DNA from: Paucilactobacillus kaifaensis
GTDB taxonomy: Bacteria; Bacillota; Bacilli; Lactobacillales; Lactobacillaceae
Length of the DNA stretch: 64,000 bases
Direction of reading: 5' to 3'
NCBI RefSeq assembly: GCF_005405145.1
Contig: NZ_BJDM01000008.1
Location: forward strand, 1-64,000
Shown in pieces: positions 35,789-49,303 of this stretch. How positions within the stretch are numbered: position 1 is the stretch's first letter; every line of letters begins with the position of its first letter. The position numbers and the translations under genes are program-made. The notes under the pieces are model-generated. The model saw nothing but the letters and a program-made list of their open reading frames with translations, made no database searches and was not told the origin of the DNA.

Positions 35789-35816
35789 AAAAAAGCCGCG
35801 ACAAACAAGTCACAGC
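35789..35816 (-). terminator. Terminator of yajC
   Basis: On the minus strand GCTGTGAC/GTCGCGGC form an 8-bp stem (two G-U pairs) with loop TTGTTT, followed by six T residues, shortly after the yajC stop codon. Confidence 0.82.
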
Positions 35817-35844
35817 CTCAATATACATTAAATTTTAAATGAAA

Positions 35845-36237
35845 TTACTTTTCTGAATCACTAGCAGCACTTTCAGGTTCAGCATCTGCTGACTGACTTT
35901 CATCGACAGTTGCTTCACTGGTAGCTGCAGCATCAGAAGTTGACGTAGTCTCAACAGCAGGTTGTTCCTCTGTTGTAGCAGGTGTAACACTAGCAATTGC
36001 AGCGAGATCAAAAGTCAAAAAGATTCCTTCGCAATCTAACACAACCGTTTTATTAGCATTGTTGACTTCATCAATCACACCATGAAGGCGCCCAATTGTA
36101 ATTACTTTGTCACCCTTTTTTAGTTTACTAACCATTTCCTGATGTTTGTTCCGTTGACGTTGCTGTGGTCGAATCATCATGAAGTACATCAATGCCACCA
36201 TAACAACAATAATTAAAATTCCAGACATTCCTTGCAT
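35845..36237 (-). CDS. yajC: Preprotein translocase subunit YajC
   Basis: A 130-residue protein: N-terminal membrane helix (residues 5-21) ending in 'MMIRPQQRQRNKHQEM' and the YajC core 'LKKGDKVITIGRLHGVIDEV'. YajC associates with SecDF at the Sec translocon. The last 45 residues are an unusual acidic Ala/Ser/Glu/Thr tail, probably disordered. It follows tgt, the common order queA-tgt-yajC, and is closed by a terminator. Confidence 0.93.
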   Translation of the reverse strand: MQGMSGILIIVVMVALMYFMMIRPQQRQRNKHQEMVSKLKKGDKVITIGRLHGVIDEVNNANKTVVLDCEGIFLTFDLAAIASVTPATTEEQPAVETTSTSDAAATSEATVDESQSADAEPESAASDSEK

Positions 36238-36307
36238 CTAATTAACACCCTTTCAAAAACATTATAGGTTATACTCTATCAGAAATTCATATAAATTACC
36301 AACTATC

Positions 36308-38499
<2,192 letters not shown>

Positions 38500-38502
38500 T
38501 TT

Positions 38503-39528
38503 TTATTCTCCTTTAGTTTGTGGCAAATCAATTCCAAGATGTTGATAGGCAGCCGCTGTCACAATGCGACCACGTGGCGTGCGATTGATATAACCAATTT
38601 GTAATAAATATGGTTCATACATTTCAGCAATCGTATCTGCCTCTTCACCGATATTGGCTGCCAATGTGTTTAATCCTACTGGTCCACCTTGATAAAAATT
38701 AATCATGGTCGTCAATAGTTTAATATCTGTCTCATCAAGTCCCATATTGTCAACCCGTAACAAATTCAATGCAGAAATAACAACCGTTTGATCAACAGCC
38801 GATTTCCCATCTACTTGAGCAAAATCACGAACCCGCTTTAATAATCGATTGGCAATTCGAGGAGTGCCACGTGAACGTAAAGCCAATTCATGAGCACCAG
38901 CAGTTTCAATTTTAGTTTGAAAAATTGAGGCAGTTCGAAAAATAATTTGTTCCAGCTCTGCTACCTGATAATAATCCATGTGTTCCACGATTCCAAACCG
39001 ATCACGTAATGGTGCCGATAATAGTCCGGCCCTTGTCGTTGCCCCAATTAATGTAAATGGTGGCAGCGGAAAATGGACCGGATGAGCAGTCGGGCCTTGT
39101 CCGACCACAATATCTACAAAGAAGTCTTCCATGGCAGAATAGAGCATTTCCTCAACAATTTTAGGTAACCGATGAATTTCATCAATGAATAAAACATCGC
39201 CCGGCTCAAGTTCATTTAACAAAGCCACCAAATCACCCGGTTTTTCAATTGCAGGCCCACTTGTTGTTCGAATGTTGACTTGCATTTCATTTGCAATCAC
39301 CATTGCTAGCGTTGTTTTACCTAATCCTGGTGGGCCATATAATAAGACATGATCTAATGATTCATTTCGTGCTGTCGCAGCTGTAATATAAACCGTTAAC
39401 TCATGTTTTATTTTAGATTGCCCAATATAATCGGATAAGTGCTGCGGACGCAGTGATGTCTCAATAACACTTTCTTGCTGATCAGTCGTTTCACCTGATA
39501 ATAAATGTTGATCATCACCCAACTTCAT
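38503..39528 (-). CDS. ruvB: Holliday junction branch migration helicase RuvB
   Basis: A 341-residue AAA+ motor. Walker A '[20 protein letters not shown]' (near 62-81), Walker B '[10 protein letters not shown]', sensor 1 '[12 protein letters not shown]' and the C-terminal winged-helix domain '[17 protein letters not shown]' are all present. It drives branch migration with RuvA. ATG 39528 follows GAGGAG. It lies 13 bases after ruvA. Confidence 0.97.
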   Translation of the reverse strand: MKLGDDQHLLSGETTDQQESVIETSLRPQHLSDYIGQSKIKHELTVYITAATARNESLDHVLLYGPPGLGKTTLAMVIANEMQVNIRTTSGPAIEKPGDLVALLNELEPGDVLFIDEIHRLPKIVEEMLYSAMEDFFVDIVVGQGPTAHPVHFPLPPFTLIGATTRAGLLSAPLRDRFGIVEHMDYYQVAELEQIIFRTASIFQTKIETAGAHELALRSRGTPRIANRLLKRVRDFAQVDGKSAVDQTVVISALNLLRVDNMGLDETDIKLLTTMINFYQGGPVGLNTLAANIGEEADTIAEMYEPYLLQIGYINRTPRGRIVTAAAYQHLGIDLPQTKGE

Positions 39529-39541
39529 CCGCTCCTCTCGT

Positions 39542-40141
39542 CTACTTAGTTAATAGTGTCAGTCCATGACTGAGATATTCATCCGTTGAAGTTTGCGGTA
39601 ATTCCCGCAACTTCTTTGCAATACGCTCGACTTCCTTACTACGATAGCCTAATGCTTCTAATGCAGCAAGTGCATCTAATAACTCGACTGGATCAGAGCT
39701 ATTAGTTGTTGATGCAACAATAACATTATCAGTTTGATCTAACGACGTAATTTTATCCTTTAAATCCAGAATAATTTGTGAAGCTGTCTTTTTACCAACA
39801 CCTGGAAACTTAGTCAGGTAGCTGGAATCATTATTGGCAATCGCACTGATTAAACCACTATGATCTTCATTGGCCAAAATTGCTAAGGCACTCTTAGGCC
39901 CAATCCCTGAAACATTGATTAACTTTTCAAACAATTGTTTTTCCGCTTGATCAATAAACCCGTACAGCGCCATTTCGTTTTCTCGTACAGCTTGATACAC
40001 ATAAATTCGGACTAATTTGTCGTTATTTTCTTGATACCTGTATGGATTAGCCGTTAACAGTTTATATCCAACTCCAGCAACATCCAACACAACAAAATTG
40101 GGTGTCACAATTGTGACATGACCTTCAAAATATTCGAACAA
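39542..40141 (-). CDS. ruvA: Holliday junction DNA helicase subunit RuvA
   Basis: A 199-residue RuvA: OB-fold domain (residues 1-63), two helix-hairpin-helix motifs ('[16 protein letters not shown]' and '[19 protein letters not shown]') and a small C-terminal domain ('[18 protein letters not shown]') that contacts RuvB. The start is TTG 40141 after AGTAGGG. An extended -10 TGGTACAAT lies upstream; I see no SOS box. Confidence 0.95.
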   Translation of the reverse strand: MFEYFEGHVTIVTPNFVVLDVAGVGYKLLTANPYRYQENNDKLVRIYVYQAVRENEMALYGFIDQAEKQLFEKLINVSGIGPKSALAILANEDHSGLISAIANNDSSYLTKFPGVGKKTASQIILDLKDKITSLDQTDNVIVASTTNSSDPVELLDALAALEALGYRSKEVERIAKKLRELPQTSTDEYLSHGLTLLTK

Positions 40142-40251
40142 TTTAATCCCTACTTTTCTTCAATTTGCTTGTTAGATTGTACCACATATGTATTTTAGTG
40201 CGCCCATAAATTTCAACTAGGCACACACTAAATAGTCACTTGATTACTAGC

Positions 40252-42219
40252 TTAGAACTCATGATCATCAAATTCTTCGGCAAACGAACTATGTGAATCT
40301 TGAATTCGTTTAAACATCTTTTGGAGATCTGTATCCGAGAAATGAACTAATACAGGGCGACCGTGGGGACAATTAAACGGATTTTCACATTCGGGCAACT
40401 TTTTCAACAATGCCTTGGCTTGTTCTGCATTCAAATAATGATTAGCTTTAATTGCGCGTTTACAACTCATCATGATGGCCGTCTTCTCACGAAATTGAGC
40501 TACACTCAGTTGTCCATCATTGATTGTCCAATCAATCATTTCTTTAATAGTGTCTTCTTCTTGTCCTTCTTTAAACCAAGTTGGATGGGCACGGATAATA
40601 AAGCTATTTTGTCCGAATGGTTCTGGATCAATTCCAACTTGTTGAAGCACAGCCAAATGTTCATTTATTTTCATAACATCTGTAGTAGGATAATCCAACA
40701 CTAGCGGAACTAGCAAACTTTGTGTGTCATTACTAACCTCACCTATTGCTTGCCGATAATACTCATAATTAATTCGTTCCTGAGCCGCATGTTGATCCAA
40801 AATATATAATCCATCGGCTGCTTGTGCCAATAAGAAGGTTCCATGGAATTGACCCAAATATTGCAGCGTTGGAAACCGATCTTTATTATCAGATCCATGT
40901 TGGTCCAATTCTAGTTCAATGTTTCTAGGCTTAGCTACTGGATCAAAGACGTTAACAGCATCTTCACCAAAAGGACTCGCTGAATTTTCTTGTCGATATT
41001 TTTGATCAAAATCTTGCATTAATGGCGTTACTAATTCACTTTGTGTCTTAATCACAATTGGTGCCACGCTTGGATCATTGTCAACAATATTTTTAGTGTT
41101 GCTCTCTTGCGTGGAAACGTTAGTACCATCATGTTCTAATGGATACGACTGTGAAACTTCATTTAAACTTTTTTCTAATTTTCCATAGTCAATTTGATGC
41201 TCATCAAATTGGTCCAATGCATCTGGAATTAAATTTTCTGTCGCAATCCGCTCTGAGATAGTTCTAGCGATTAACTGTCCCAGTTGTTCTTCCTTACTAA
41301 TTCGGACTTCACGCTTTGCTGGGTGCACATTAACATCCACCAATACGGGATCCAATGTTATATTGAGAACACTAATAGGATACCGACCAACCATTAACTT
41401 AGAACCATAGCCTTGAATCAAAGCTCTTGTTAGCTGAAAATTACGAATATACCGATGGTTGATCATAATTGAAATATACTGTCGTGAAGACCGTGTAACT
41501 TCTGGTAATGAGGTGTACCCCTCAATCGAAAAATCAGCATCATGACCACTGAAATCAACCATCTTACGTGCATTACTGATACCATAAATTGCAGCCACTA
41601 CCTGTTGTAGGTTCCCATTTCCTGGCGTCCGCAAAATTTCATGATCATTATGCATAAAACTAATTGCAACGTCAGGATTTGCTAGCGCTAATCGATCGAC
41701 AATATCAGTAATTTGCGTTAATTCAGTCTGAGGTGATTTGAGATACTTCAACCGTGCTGGAGTATTGAAAAATAAATCTGTTACCGTAATATCCGTACCA
41801 CGGCGCGTTTGAGCCGGTTGATTAATTAGTAGTTGGCCACCCTTAATTTGAAACTTGGTTCCTGAATCTGCTCCAGTAGATGTGATCATCACAACATCAG
41901 CAACCGATGCAATACTGGGCAGCGCCTCACCGCGAAACCCCAACGACTTGACCTTAAACAAATCTTCTCGTGAAGTAATCTTGCTGGTAGCGTGACGTTT
42001 GAATGCAATCGGAACATCATCGGCCGCAATTCCATCACCATCGTCAATAATACGAATACTATCTAATCCAGACTGCGATACAATAATATCAATCTGGTGA
42101 CTGTGGGCATCTAACGAATTTTCAACTAATTCTTTTACAATCGAAGCAGGCCGTTCAATTACTTCACCAGCAGCAATTTGATCAGCTAAAACCTCATTTA
42201 ATTCATGGATTTTGTTCAT
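40252..42219 (-). CDS. mutL: DNA mismatch repair protein MutL
   Basis: A 655-residue MutL. The GHKL ATPase domain shows '[11 protein letters not shown]', 'IIDDGDGI' and '[14 protein letters not shown]'. After a variable linker (about 330-440) the C-terminal domain has '[15 protein letters not shown]', the DQHA(X)2E(X)4E endonuclease motif, and 'CPHGRPVLV'. It should therefore nick DNA after MutS recognition, as in Bacillus. The start overlaps the mutS stop in an ATGA-type coupling. Confidence 0.96.
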   Translation of the reverse strand: MNKIHELNEVLADQIAAGEVIERPASIVKELVENSLDAHSHQIDIIVSQSGLDSIRIIDDGDGIAADDVPIAFKRHATSKITSREDLFKVKSLGFRGEALPSIASVADVVMITSTGADSGTKFQIKGGQLLINQPAQTRRGTDITVTDLFFNTPARLKYLKSPQTELTQITDIVDRLALANPDVAISFMHNDHEILRTPGNGNLQQVVAAIYGISNARKMVDFSGHDADFSIEGYTSLPEVTRSSRQYISIMINHRYIRNFQLTRALIQGYGSKLMVGRYPISVLNITLDPVLVDVNVHPAKREVRISKEEQLGQLIARTISERIATENLIPDALDQFDEHQIDYGKLEKSLNEVSQSYPLEHDGTNVSTQESNTKNIVDNDPSVAPIVIKTQSELVTPLMQDFDQKYRQENSASPFGEDAVNVFDPVAKPRNIELELDQHGSDNKDRFPTLQYLGQFHGTFLLAQAADGLYILDQHAAQERINYEYYRQAIGEVSNDTQSLLVPLVLDYPTTDVMKINEHLAVLQQVGIDPEPFGQNSFIIRAHPTWFKEGQEEDTIKEMIDWTINDGQLSVAQFREKTAIMMSCKRAIKANHYLNAEQAKALLKKLPECENPFNCPHGRPVLVHFSDTDLQKMFKRIQDSHSSFAEEFDDHEF

Positions 42220-44828
42220 GCTTTGCCGCCTCCCGATTGAATTTTACGTTGCCATTCGTACAGCTGATTCATCACATCCATCGGGGTCATGGTCATTAAA
42301 TTTAGCTGTTTAAGTTGAGTAATTATTTGTTCATATTTTGGATCAAGTTGAACAGTGTCAAACAACGCTAATTGCTGATCTGCTGAATTTTCAGTTTGTT
42401 TTGGTTCGATAGCTTGTGCAACCGTCTTACCAGCTGGTAACTGCACATCTTTATTCTCTAACTGCGTTAAAATCTTATTAGCTCGCTGTAATAATGAATC
42501 TGGCATCCCCGCCAGCTTAGCCACATGAATTCCGTACGATTGATCCGCCGGCCCTGGTTCAACCTTGTGCAAAAATACTAATTCACCATTTTTTTCAACA
42601 GCGCCAACATGGACATTCACCAATTGAGGTAATGAATCGGACAGTTCTGTTAATTCATGATAATGCGTTGAAAACAGTGTTTTGGCATGAATATTATTAT
42701 GCACAAACTCAATAATAGCCTGTGCTAGTGCCATACCATCAAAAGTTGCCGTTCCACGACCAATTTCGTCAAATAAAATTAGACTGTTGGCGCTAGCATG
42801 GCTGAGAGCATTGTTAGCTTCCTGCATTTCAACCATAAATGTACTTTGACCAGAAATTAAATCATCTGCCGCACCGATTCGGGTAAATATCTGATCAAAG
42901 ATTGGCATTTGGGCCTCTTTAGCAGGTACAAAGCACCCCATTTGTGCCATAACAACTGTTAATGCCAATTGACGCATATACGTACTTTTACCGGACATAT
43001 TAGGACCGGTAATTAATAAGATCGTGGTTTCATCATCCATTGTAACGTCGTTTGGCACATATGTCTGGTGACCCATGAATTTCTCAACTACTGGATGACG
43101 GCCATCAATAATATGCAATTCATGGCTCGAAGTGAATTTGGGCCGAACAAAATGATATGTTTCACTCACGACCGCAAAGCTTTGCAATACATCTAATTGA
43201 GCTACTGCCTTAGCCAACTGTTGTAGGCGTTCAATTGCCGCCTTAACTACTTCCCGAACCTTTGTAAACAAGTCATATTCCAATGCCGTCGATTTTTCCT
43301 GTGCTTCCAAAATTAGTGCTTCTTTTTCCTTCAACTCCGGCGTCGAAAAACGTTCAGCATTCGTCAACGTTTGTTTTCGTTCATAACGATCCTGTGGCAA
43401 TTTAGATAAATTAACCTTAGTGACCTCAATGTAATAACCGAATACGTGATTAAAACCAATTTTTAAATTATTGATCCCCGTAACTTCACGTTCCTTAGCT
43501 TCCATTTGCGCAATCCATTGCTTACCGTTTTTCATTGCGTCACGATATTCATCTAGTTGCTGATTATAGCCATCTTTAATAACATTGCCATCTGTCACCG
43601 ACATCGGTGGCTCATCATTAATGGCTCGTTCAATCAGGCCCGCAATATCCTCAATTGGATCCAACTTTTTTTGTAGCTCCTCAAAAGCCGGGGCAGCCAA
43701 TGATTCCAAAATATATTTAATTTTGGGAATTTGTTCCAACGATGTCCTTAGTTGAATCAAATCACGACCATTTACATTTCCGTACGCAACGCGCCCTGCT
43801 AATCGTTCCAAATCATAAACTTTAGTCAATTCATCTTGCAAGTTACTTCGTTCAAAATAGTGCGTTAAAAGCTCCTGCACTTTGTCTTGCCGTTCGATGA
43901 TTGCAGCTTGATCTAGTAACGGCCGATCCAACCATTGTTTTAGTAAACGGCTTCCCATTGCCGTTTTGGTCTCATCAAGTAGCCAAACAAGTGTCCCTTG
44001 GCGCTTACCACTGCGAATATTAGTATTCAATTCCAAATTGTACTTAGAATAATGATCCATTTTTAGAAAATACGACGGTTCGTAAGCAACTGCTCGTTGT
44101 AAATGAGCTAATGACCTTTTTTGTGTCGTCGTTAAATATGAGATTAGAATTGAAACTGATTCTTTTTGTAACGACTCATCCAAATCCTGGGTTAAATAAC
44201 TTTGTTCTGCTGAAGCAACCACTTTATCCTGATGCGAAATTAATATTGAACGCTGCTTAAATTGATCCAAAATATCATCAGGTACCGACTGATCAACTAC
44301 CACTTCTTTAGTTCGTAAATTAATCATTTCATTCATGAGTGTTGTTGCCGTTTTTAGAAAACTGGTTTTTAACTCGCCAGTGGATAAATCAACATACGCA
44401 AACCCAAACTCTTTTCCCTTATTTGCAATCACTGCCGTTAAATAATTATTATCGCGAGCCTGGTCTCCGGATAAATCCATTTGTGTCCCAGGAGTTACTA
44501 ATCGTGTAACAGCTCGTTTCACCATTCCTTGAGCCTGCTTAGGGTCTTCCATTTGTTCACAAATAGCGACTTTATAACCCTTATCGATCAAAATATCAAT
44601 ATAATTTTCAACCGCATGATGGGGAACCCCACACATTGGAATTGGATTTGCAGCACTTTTATTACGTGTTGTTAATGTAAGTTCCAGTAACTGGGCTCCC
44701 TTAATTGCGTCATCGTTGAATAATTCATAAAAATCACCTAAACGATAAAACAAAAAAGCATCCTGATATTGATCCTTAATTACTTGATATTGTTGCATCA
44801 TTGGCGTTTCTTTTGTTTTTTGTGACAC
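42216..44828 (-). CDS. mutS: DNA mismatch repair protein MutS
   Basis: An 870-residue MutS. The mismatch-reading Phe-X-Glu sits in '[15 protein letters not shown]' (near residues 27-41). The connector, lever and clamp regions follow. The ATPase has Walker A '[18 protein letters not shown]' (about 612) and '[16 protein letters not shown]'. The start is GTG 44828 after GGGGTGA; an ATG nine codons in is less favoured. It is coupled to mutL. Confidence 0.97.
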   Translation of the reverse strand: MSQKTKETPMMQQYQVIKDQYQDAFLFYRLGDFYELFNDDAIKGAQLLELTLTTRNKSAANPIPMCGVPHHAVENYIDILIDKGYKVAICEQMEDPKQAQGMVKRAVTRLVTPGTQMDLSGDQARDNNYLTAVIANKGKEFGFAYVDLSTGELKTSFLKTATTLMNEMINLRTKEVVVDQSVPDDILDQFKQRSILISHQDKVVASAEQSYLTQDLDESLQKESVSILISYLTTTQKRSLAHLQRAVAYEPSYFLKMDHYSKYNLELNTNIRSGKRQGTLVWLLDETKTAMGSRLLKQWLDRPLLDQAAIIERQDKVQELLTHYFERSNLQDELTKVYDLERLAGRVAYGNVNGRDLIQLRTSLEQIPKIKYILESLAAPAFEELQKKLDPIEDIAGLIERAINDEPPMSVTDGNVIKDGYNQQLDEYRDAMKNGKQWIAQMEAKEREVTGINNLKIGFNHVFGYYIEVTKVNLSKLPQDRYERKQTLTNAERFSTPELKEKEALILEAQEKSTALEYDLFTKVREVVKAAIERLQQLAKAVAQLDVLQSFAVVSETYHFVRPKFTSSHELHIIDGRHPVVEKFMGHQTYVPNDVTMDDETTILLITGPNMSGKSTYMRQLALTVVMAQMGCFVPAKEAQMPIFDQIFTRIGAADDLISGQSTFMVEMQEANNALSHASANSLILFDEIGRGTATFDGMALAQAIIEFVHNNIHAKTLFSTHYHELTELSDSLPQLVNVHVGAVEKNGELVFLHKVEPGPADQSYGIHVAKLAGMPDSLLQRANKILTQLENKDVQLPAGKTVAQAIEPKQTENSADQQLALFDTVQLDPKYEQIITQLKQLNLMTMTPMDVMNQLYEWQRKIQSGGGKA

Positions 44829-44938
44829 GCAATTTCACCCCGTTATCAATGTACATTCATAGCAATAATTTTAACACGTTTTTGGCAGAAGTAACATTGC
44901 AAACCGCCCGATTGTAATTCAATTAAATGGAAACAAAC

Positions 44939-44980
44939 AAGGATCGGTTCCAAAGCACAATCGCTTGGTCCCAATCCTTA
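44939..44980 (-). terminator. Probable terminator of rny
   Basis: On the minus strand a hairpin of about 16 bp with internal mismatches (AAGGATTGGGACCAAGC paired with GCTTTGGAACCGATCCTT) follows the rny stop codon; its T-tract is weak (GTTTGTTT). Confidence 0.6.
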
Positions 44981-46537
44981 TTTGGCATAATCAACTGAAC
45001 GAACTTCTCGAATCACGGTCACCTTAATGTGACCAGGATATTCAAGTTCATCTTCAATCTCATTTTTTATATCATGTGATAAAGTTGCCGCCTGTAAATC
45101 TGAAATCATTTTTGGCTTTACAATTACACGGACCTCTCGGCCAGCTTGAATTGCAAAACTATGGTCAACGCCTTTATGTTTATTAGCAATTGACTCCAGT
45201 TGCTTTAATCGTTGAATATAATTTTCCAGCGATTCGCTTCGTGCTCCCGGTCGGGCTCCAGAAATCGCGTCAGCCGTCGCAACCAATACAGAAATAACAT
45301 ACTCAGGCGCCACATCACCATGATGCGACGCAATTGCATTAATTACAACTGGGTTTTCCTTATACTTTGTTGTTAGTTCAACACCCAATTCAACGTGGGA
45401 ACCTTCAACTTCATGATCAACTGCCTTACCAATATCGTGTAATAATCCTGCGCGCTTAGCTAATGTAACATCTTCACCAAGTTCAGCAGCAAGAATGCCT
45501 GCTAACTTAGCAACTTCAATTGAATGATTCAAAACGTTTTGACCGTAGCTAGTACGGTACTTCATCCGCCCAATTATTTTAATTAAGTCTGGATGAATTG
45601 AATGAATTCCCAAGTCGAAGACGGTTTGTTCACCAATTTCACGAATTTGTTGGTCCATGTCCTTTTGAGCCTTAGTAACAGCCTCTTCAATTCGTGCTGG
45701 ATGAATCCGGCCATCTTGAATTAATTTTTCTAACGCCAGACGAGCAATCTCTCGTCTAATTGGGTCAAAGCCACTCAACACAACCGCTTCTGGTGTATCA
45801 TCAATAATTAAATCAATTCCTGTCAGAGTTTCTAACGTGCGGATATTGCGGCCTTCACGACCAATAATCCGTCCCTTCATATCATCATTAGGTAACGTTA
45901 CCACTGACACGGTCGTTTCCGACACCATATCTGCAGCACTACGCTGAATAGCAGAAACGATTAAGTCCTTTGCTTTTTTATCCGCTGTAGCAGCTGCTTC
46001 TTGTTCACTATCACGAATCAATACTTCACGTTCGTGACCCAGTTGCGCCTTGGTCTCATTCAAAATCAATTCTTTGGCATCATCACGTGACATCTCTGCC
46101 ACTCGTTGCAATTCAGTCTCACGTTGTTCAATCAATTGTGTTACTTGTTGTTGATCTTTTTGAATTTGTTCTGTTTGTTCATCAAGCTTGTGCTCTCGCT
46201 CGCCCAAAACATTTTCGCGTTTTTCAATAGAATTATCTTTACGATCCAGAGTTGTTTCACGTTGTAGTAAACGATCCTCTTGCTTTTGAACTTCAGCACG
46301 ACGACTCTTTAGTTCTTCTTCAACGTTTTCCCGATACTGATGACTTTCTTCTTTTGCCTCTAAAATTGCTTCTTTTTTGGCAGTCTCAGCCTCTTTATTC
46401 GCAGTGTTAATAATCCCTTCGGCAGTATTATGTGCTTGATCTAATTGTCGTTCAAAACTAGTTTTACGGACAAAATAACCCACAATAACACCGACAACAA
46501 TAGCGATCACGGCGAGAATTATGCTTAATGCATTCAT
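44978..46537 (-). CDS. rny: Ribonuclease Y
   Basis: A 519-residue membrane-anchored endoribonuclease that initiates mRNA decay. It has an N-terminal membrane helix (residues 5-23), a long coiled-coil (about 30-190), a KH domain with '[19 protein letters not shown]' and an HD domain with '[19 protein letters not shown]'. ATG 46537 follows GGAGG. Its promoter is near consensus. Confidence 0.97.
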   Translation of the reverse strand: MNALSIILAVIAIVVGVIVGYFVRKTSFERQLDQAHNTAEGIINTANKEAETAKKEAILEAKEESHQYRENVEEELKSRRAEVQKQEDRLLQRETTLDRKDNSIEKRENVLGEREHKLDEQTEQIQKDQQQVTQLIEQRETELQRVAEMSRDDAKELILNETKAQLGHEREVLIRDSEQEAAATADKKAKDLIVSAIQRSAADMVSETTVSVVTLPNDDMKGRIIGREGRNIRTLETLTGIDLIIDDTPEAVVLSGFDPIRREIARLALEKLIQDGRIHPARIEEAVTKAQKDMDQQIREIGEQTVFDLGIHSIHPDLIKIIGRMKYRTSYGQNVLNHSIEVAKLAGILAAELGEDVTLAKRAGLLHDIGKAVDHEVEGSHVELGVELTTKYKENPVVINAIASHHGDVAPEYVISVLVATADAISGARPGARSESLENYIQRLKQLESIANKHKGVDHSFAIQAGREVRVIVKPKMISDLQAATLSHDIKNEIEDELEYPGHIKVTVIREVRSVDYAK

Positions 46538-46626
46538 TTTTTCACCTCCGTATCAACTATTAAATTGTTGCTGTTCAAATAATCTTTAAAAATTTAATGT
46601 GTTAATTGATTATTTACACTGGATTA

Positions 46627-46655
46627 ATTTTAATATTGCAGTGCTCACATGTCAA
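46627..46655 (-). promoter_or_regulatory. rny promoter
   Basis: Minus strand: perfect -35 TTGACA (46650-46655), a 17-base spacer and TAAAAT (46627-46632). The 5' untranslated region would be about 80 bases. The rest of the 240-base gap to recA holds only the recA terminator. Confidence 0.75.
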
Positions 46656-46726
46656 CTAGTTGTCACTTTATAAACCGCATGATTACTATCATAACGTCAA
46701 TTAGCACCATAAAATATTTTTATAAT

Positions 46727-46758
46727 AAAAAACTATGACGACCAATATCGTCATAGTT
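46727..46758 (-). terminator. Terminator of recA
   Basis: On the minus strand AACTATGACGA/TCGTCATAGTT form an 11-bp perfect stem with a 6-base loop followed by TTTTATTAT, about 20 bases after the recA stop. Confidence 0.9.
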
Positions 46759-46779
46759 TGATAGTTTTGCTACTAAAAT

Positions 46780-47844
46780 TTACTCTTTTGGCGTCGTTTT
46801 ATCGTCCAAATCAAGCTCTGTTGGATCATTTTCACTGGCTTCGGCAGTGCTGCCACCGTCCATACCATAAGCAATCCGAACTTTTTGCATTAATTCTTCC
46901 ATTGCATCTGGATGATCAGCAAAATATTGCTTAGCATTCTCTCGACCTTGTCCAACCCGCTCGTCACCATATGAGTACCATGAACCGCTTTTATCAACAA
47001 GGTCCTTTTCGACAGCCATATCAACTAATTCACCGGTCTTGGAAATTCCGTGACCATACATGATATCCACTTCAGCACGGCGAAATGGAGGCGCAACCTT
47101 ATTTTTAACAACTTTAATTTTAGTTCGATTTCCTAAAACTTCAGTTCCATTTTTTATTTGTTCTGCTCGTCTGATTTCTAGACGAATGGTTGAATAAAAC
47201 TTCAATGCACGACCACCGGGAGTGATTTCTGGATTACCAAACATCACACCAACTTTTTCACGAATCTGATTAATAAAAATCGCAATTGTCTTGGTTTTAT
47301 TGATTGAGCCAGATAATTTTCTTAAGGCTTGTGACATCAATCGTGCTTGTAACCCCACATGGGCATCGCCCATTTCACCTTCAATTTCGGCTCGTGGAAC
47401 TAATGCAGCTACAGAATCAACTACCACAATGTCTATTGCACCACTAGAAATTAGAGCATCTGCAATCTCTAACCCTTCTTCTCCAGTATCCGGTTGCGAT
47501 AATAGCAAGTCTTCAACATTGACCCCCAAAGCTTCAGCATACTTAGGATCCAAGGCATTTTCAGCATCAATATATGCAGCAGTACCACCTTGATGTTGTA
47601 CTTCAGCAACTGCATGTAAAGCAACAGTTGTCTTACCAGAACTTTCGGGACCGTACATTTCAACAATTCTACCACGTGGATATCCACCAACCCCTAATGC
47701 TTCATCTAGAGCTAGTGAACCACTTGAAACAGTAGCGATTTTAGTATCAGCTTGGTCCCCCATGCGCATAATTGAACCCTTACCGAAATTCTTTTCAATT
47801 CGTCTTAATGCAGCATCAAGTGCTGCTTTTCGTTCGTCAGCCAA
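46780..47844 (-). CDS. recA: Recombinase RecA
   Basis: A 354-residue RecA. Walker A is '[17 protein letters not shown]' (near 64-80), Walker B '[15 protein letters not shown]', and the L2 region lies near '[17 protein letters not shown]'. The acidic C-terminus is typical. It catalyses strand exchange, LexA cleavage and, with the comG machinery, transformation. The start is TTG 47844 with AAGGAGG. An SOS box precedes it, and cinA lies directly upstream, as in many transformable Firmicutes. Confidence 0.98.
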   Translation of the reverse strand: MADERKAALDAALRRIEKNFGKGSIMRMGDQADTKIATVSSGSLALDEALGVGGYPRGRIVEMYGPESSGKTTVALHAVAEVQHQGGTAAYIDAENALDPKYAEALGVNVEDLLLSQPDTGEEGLEIADALISSGAIDIVVVDSVAALVPRAEIEGEMGDAHVGLQARLMSQALRKLSGSINKTKTIAIFINQIREKVGVMFGNPEITPGGRALKFYSTIRLEIRRAEQIKNGTEVLGNRTKIKVVKNKVAPPFRRAEVDIMYGHGISKTGELVDMAVEKDLVDKSGSWYSYGDERVGQGRENAKQYFADHPDAMEELMQKVRIAYGMDGGSTAEASENDPTELDLDDKTTPKE

Positions 47845-47882
47845 GTTAGTTCCTCCTTAAAATTCGAACATCATTCTTAACA

Positions 47883-47910
47883 ATCATATCAGTTAACGCT
47901 AAAAAATCAA
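47883..47910 (-). promoter_or_regulatory. recA promoter
   Basis: Minus strand: -35 TTGATT (47905-47910), a 16-base spacer and -10 TATGAT (47883-47888), 39 bases before the TTG start. Confidence 0.7.
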
Positions 47911-47917
47911 GTAAAAT

Positions 47918-47931
47918 CGAACAATAGTTCG
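47918..47931 (-). promoter_or_regulatory. LexA/SOS box of recA
   Basis: CGAAC-N4-GTTCG, a perfect match to the Gram-positive SOS-box half-sites, lies just upstream of the recA -35 element. It predicts LexA (or HdiR) control of recA. Confidence 0.85.
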
Positions 47932-47938
47932 CATTTTT

Positions 47939-49186
47939 TTATTTTAGCCTTGATAAAATCATTTGTAAGCCAGTTAAAACACTTTTTTCGCGAATAGCTT
48001 GTCTTGAGTCGGATTGTGGCAACTGAACTAATTTTGCCACAGTCGTTTCCCCTTTAACATCTAATCCAATCCAAACAGTGCCAGCCAAATTTCCTTCAAG
48101 TGAATCTGGTCCCGCTACCCCTGTAAATGAAATGCCAATATCAGCATTCATGATTCGCCGTGATCCCATTGCCATTGCAATTGCAGTTTGTCTGCTTACA
48201 ACACCATACTGATCAATAATTTGTGGGTCAATTTGAAGTAGGTCTTTTTTGGCATCATTAGCATAGGTAACAAAGCCACCATTGAAAATATTTGATGCAC
48301 CCGCAATCCCGCAGATGGAGCTCTGAAATAACCCACCAGTTAAACTTTCTGCCGCTGTGATGGTTAGTCCCCGTTGTCTTAGGTTAGTCACGACTTCTTT
48401 TGCCAAGCTGTTTTCAGTCCCATTTCCATAATAAAACTCACCTACTCGTATTAAAATTTTTCGTTGAGTTTCATCTAGTAGACAATTAATCTGTTCTTCA
48501 TTGTCTCCCGGCGCAGTTAATCGAATCAAAATCTCATGATTTTTAGCATAGGACGCAATGGAGGGATTATCACTTTTTGTGACTGAATCATCCAGTTGAT
48601 GCATTAAGACCGACTCAGAAATACCATAAAATCTTAAGACTCTTGACGTTAATTGCTGCTTTATCGGATAAACTTGTCTTAAAACTGGAATTAGATGATT
48701 TAAAAACATAGTTTTCATTTCAGCTGGCGGACCGGGAAGAACTGCCACAGCCGTGTCAGTATTGTTGTAAAAGAAGTCTCCTAATGCCAATCCAACATCA
48801 TTTTTCAATTTTTGAGCCCCAGTTAAATATTGTGCTTGTTTAATGTTTTCTGGTGCCATGGGACGATGTTGTCTAGTAAAATAATTCTCAATTTGACTAA
48901 ACTGCCGTTGATCAACTTTTAGTTCAACACCTAAATATTTAGCAACTGCACTCAACGTTTTATCATCATTTGTTGGACCCAACCCACCGCAAATAATAAT
49001 CAGATTGCAGCGAGTAGCTGCCTGTTTTAACGCAGTGATAATTCTTGTTTCGTTGTCGCCAACTACAGTTTGAAAATATGACTCAATTCCCAACTGAGTG
49101 AGCTGATCAGCAATGAAACGTGCATTCGTATTCTCGATCCTGCCTAATAACAACTCTGTCCCTACTGTAATGACCTCACTCTTCAT
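47939..49186 (-). CDS. cinA: Competence/damage-inducible protein CinA
   Basis: A 415-residue two-domain protein: an N-terminal MoCF-like/COG1058 domain ('SEVITVGTELLLGRIENTNARFI' at the start, 'IICGGLGPTNDDKT') and a C-terminal nicotinamide-nucleotide amidase-type domain ('LTITAAESLTGGLF' and 'GISFTGVAGPDS'). CinA recycles NMN or repairs pyridine nucleotides, and in streptococci it brings RecA to the competence machinery. The start is ATG 49186 with GAAGGAGG. recA follows 94 bases later. Confidence 0.95.
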   Translation of the reverse strand: MKSEVITVGTELLLGRIENTNARFIADQLTQLGIESYFQTVVGDNETRIITALKQAATRCNLIIICGGLGPTNDDKTLSAVAKYLGVELKVDQRQFSQIENYFTRQHRPMAPENIKQAQYLTGAQKLKNDVGLALGDFFYNNTDTAVAVLPGPPAEMKTMFLNHLIPVLRQVYPIKQQLTSRVLRFYGISESVLMHQLDDSVTKSDNPSIASYAKNHEILIRLTAPGDNEEQINCLLDETQRKILIRVGEFYYGNGTENSLAKEVVTNLRQRGLTITAAESLTGGLFQSSICGIAGASNIFNGGFVTYANDAKKDLLQIDPQIIDQYGVVSRQTAIAMAMGSRRIMNADIGISFTGVAGPDSLEGNLAGTVWIGLDVKGETTVAKLVQLPQSDSRQAIREKSVLTGLQMILSRLK

Positions 49187-49240
49187 TTTTATCCTCCTTC
49201 TAATTATTAATATACGTAAAGTATAACTAATTTTAACTAA

Positions 49241-49280
49241 ATAAAGTCCAGTCAAAACAAATGTTTTCGACTGAACTTAA
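49241..49280 (-). terminator. Possible terminator or attenuator between pgsA and cinA
   Basis: On the minus strand AGTTCAGTC-GAAAACA can pair with TGTTTT-GACTGGACT around a short loop, followed by TTTATTT. It may reduce read-through from pgsA into cinA. Confidence 0.55.
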
Positions 49281-49303
49281 AATTAATATTATTATTGGCT
49301 GAC

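Noticed and set aside
40185-40245. Terminator hairpin after mutL
   Set aside because: TAGTGTGTG/CGCACTA pairing exists but is followed by A-runs rather than T-runs in both reading directions that matter, with internal mismatches.
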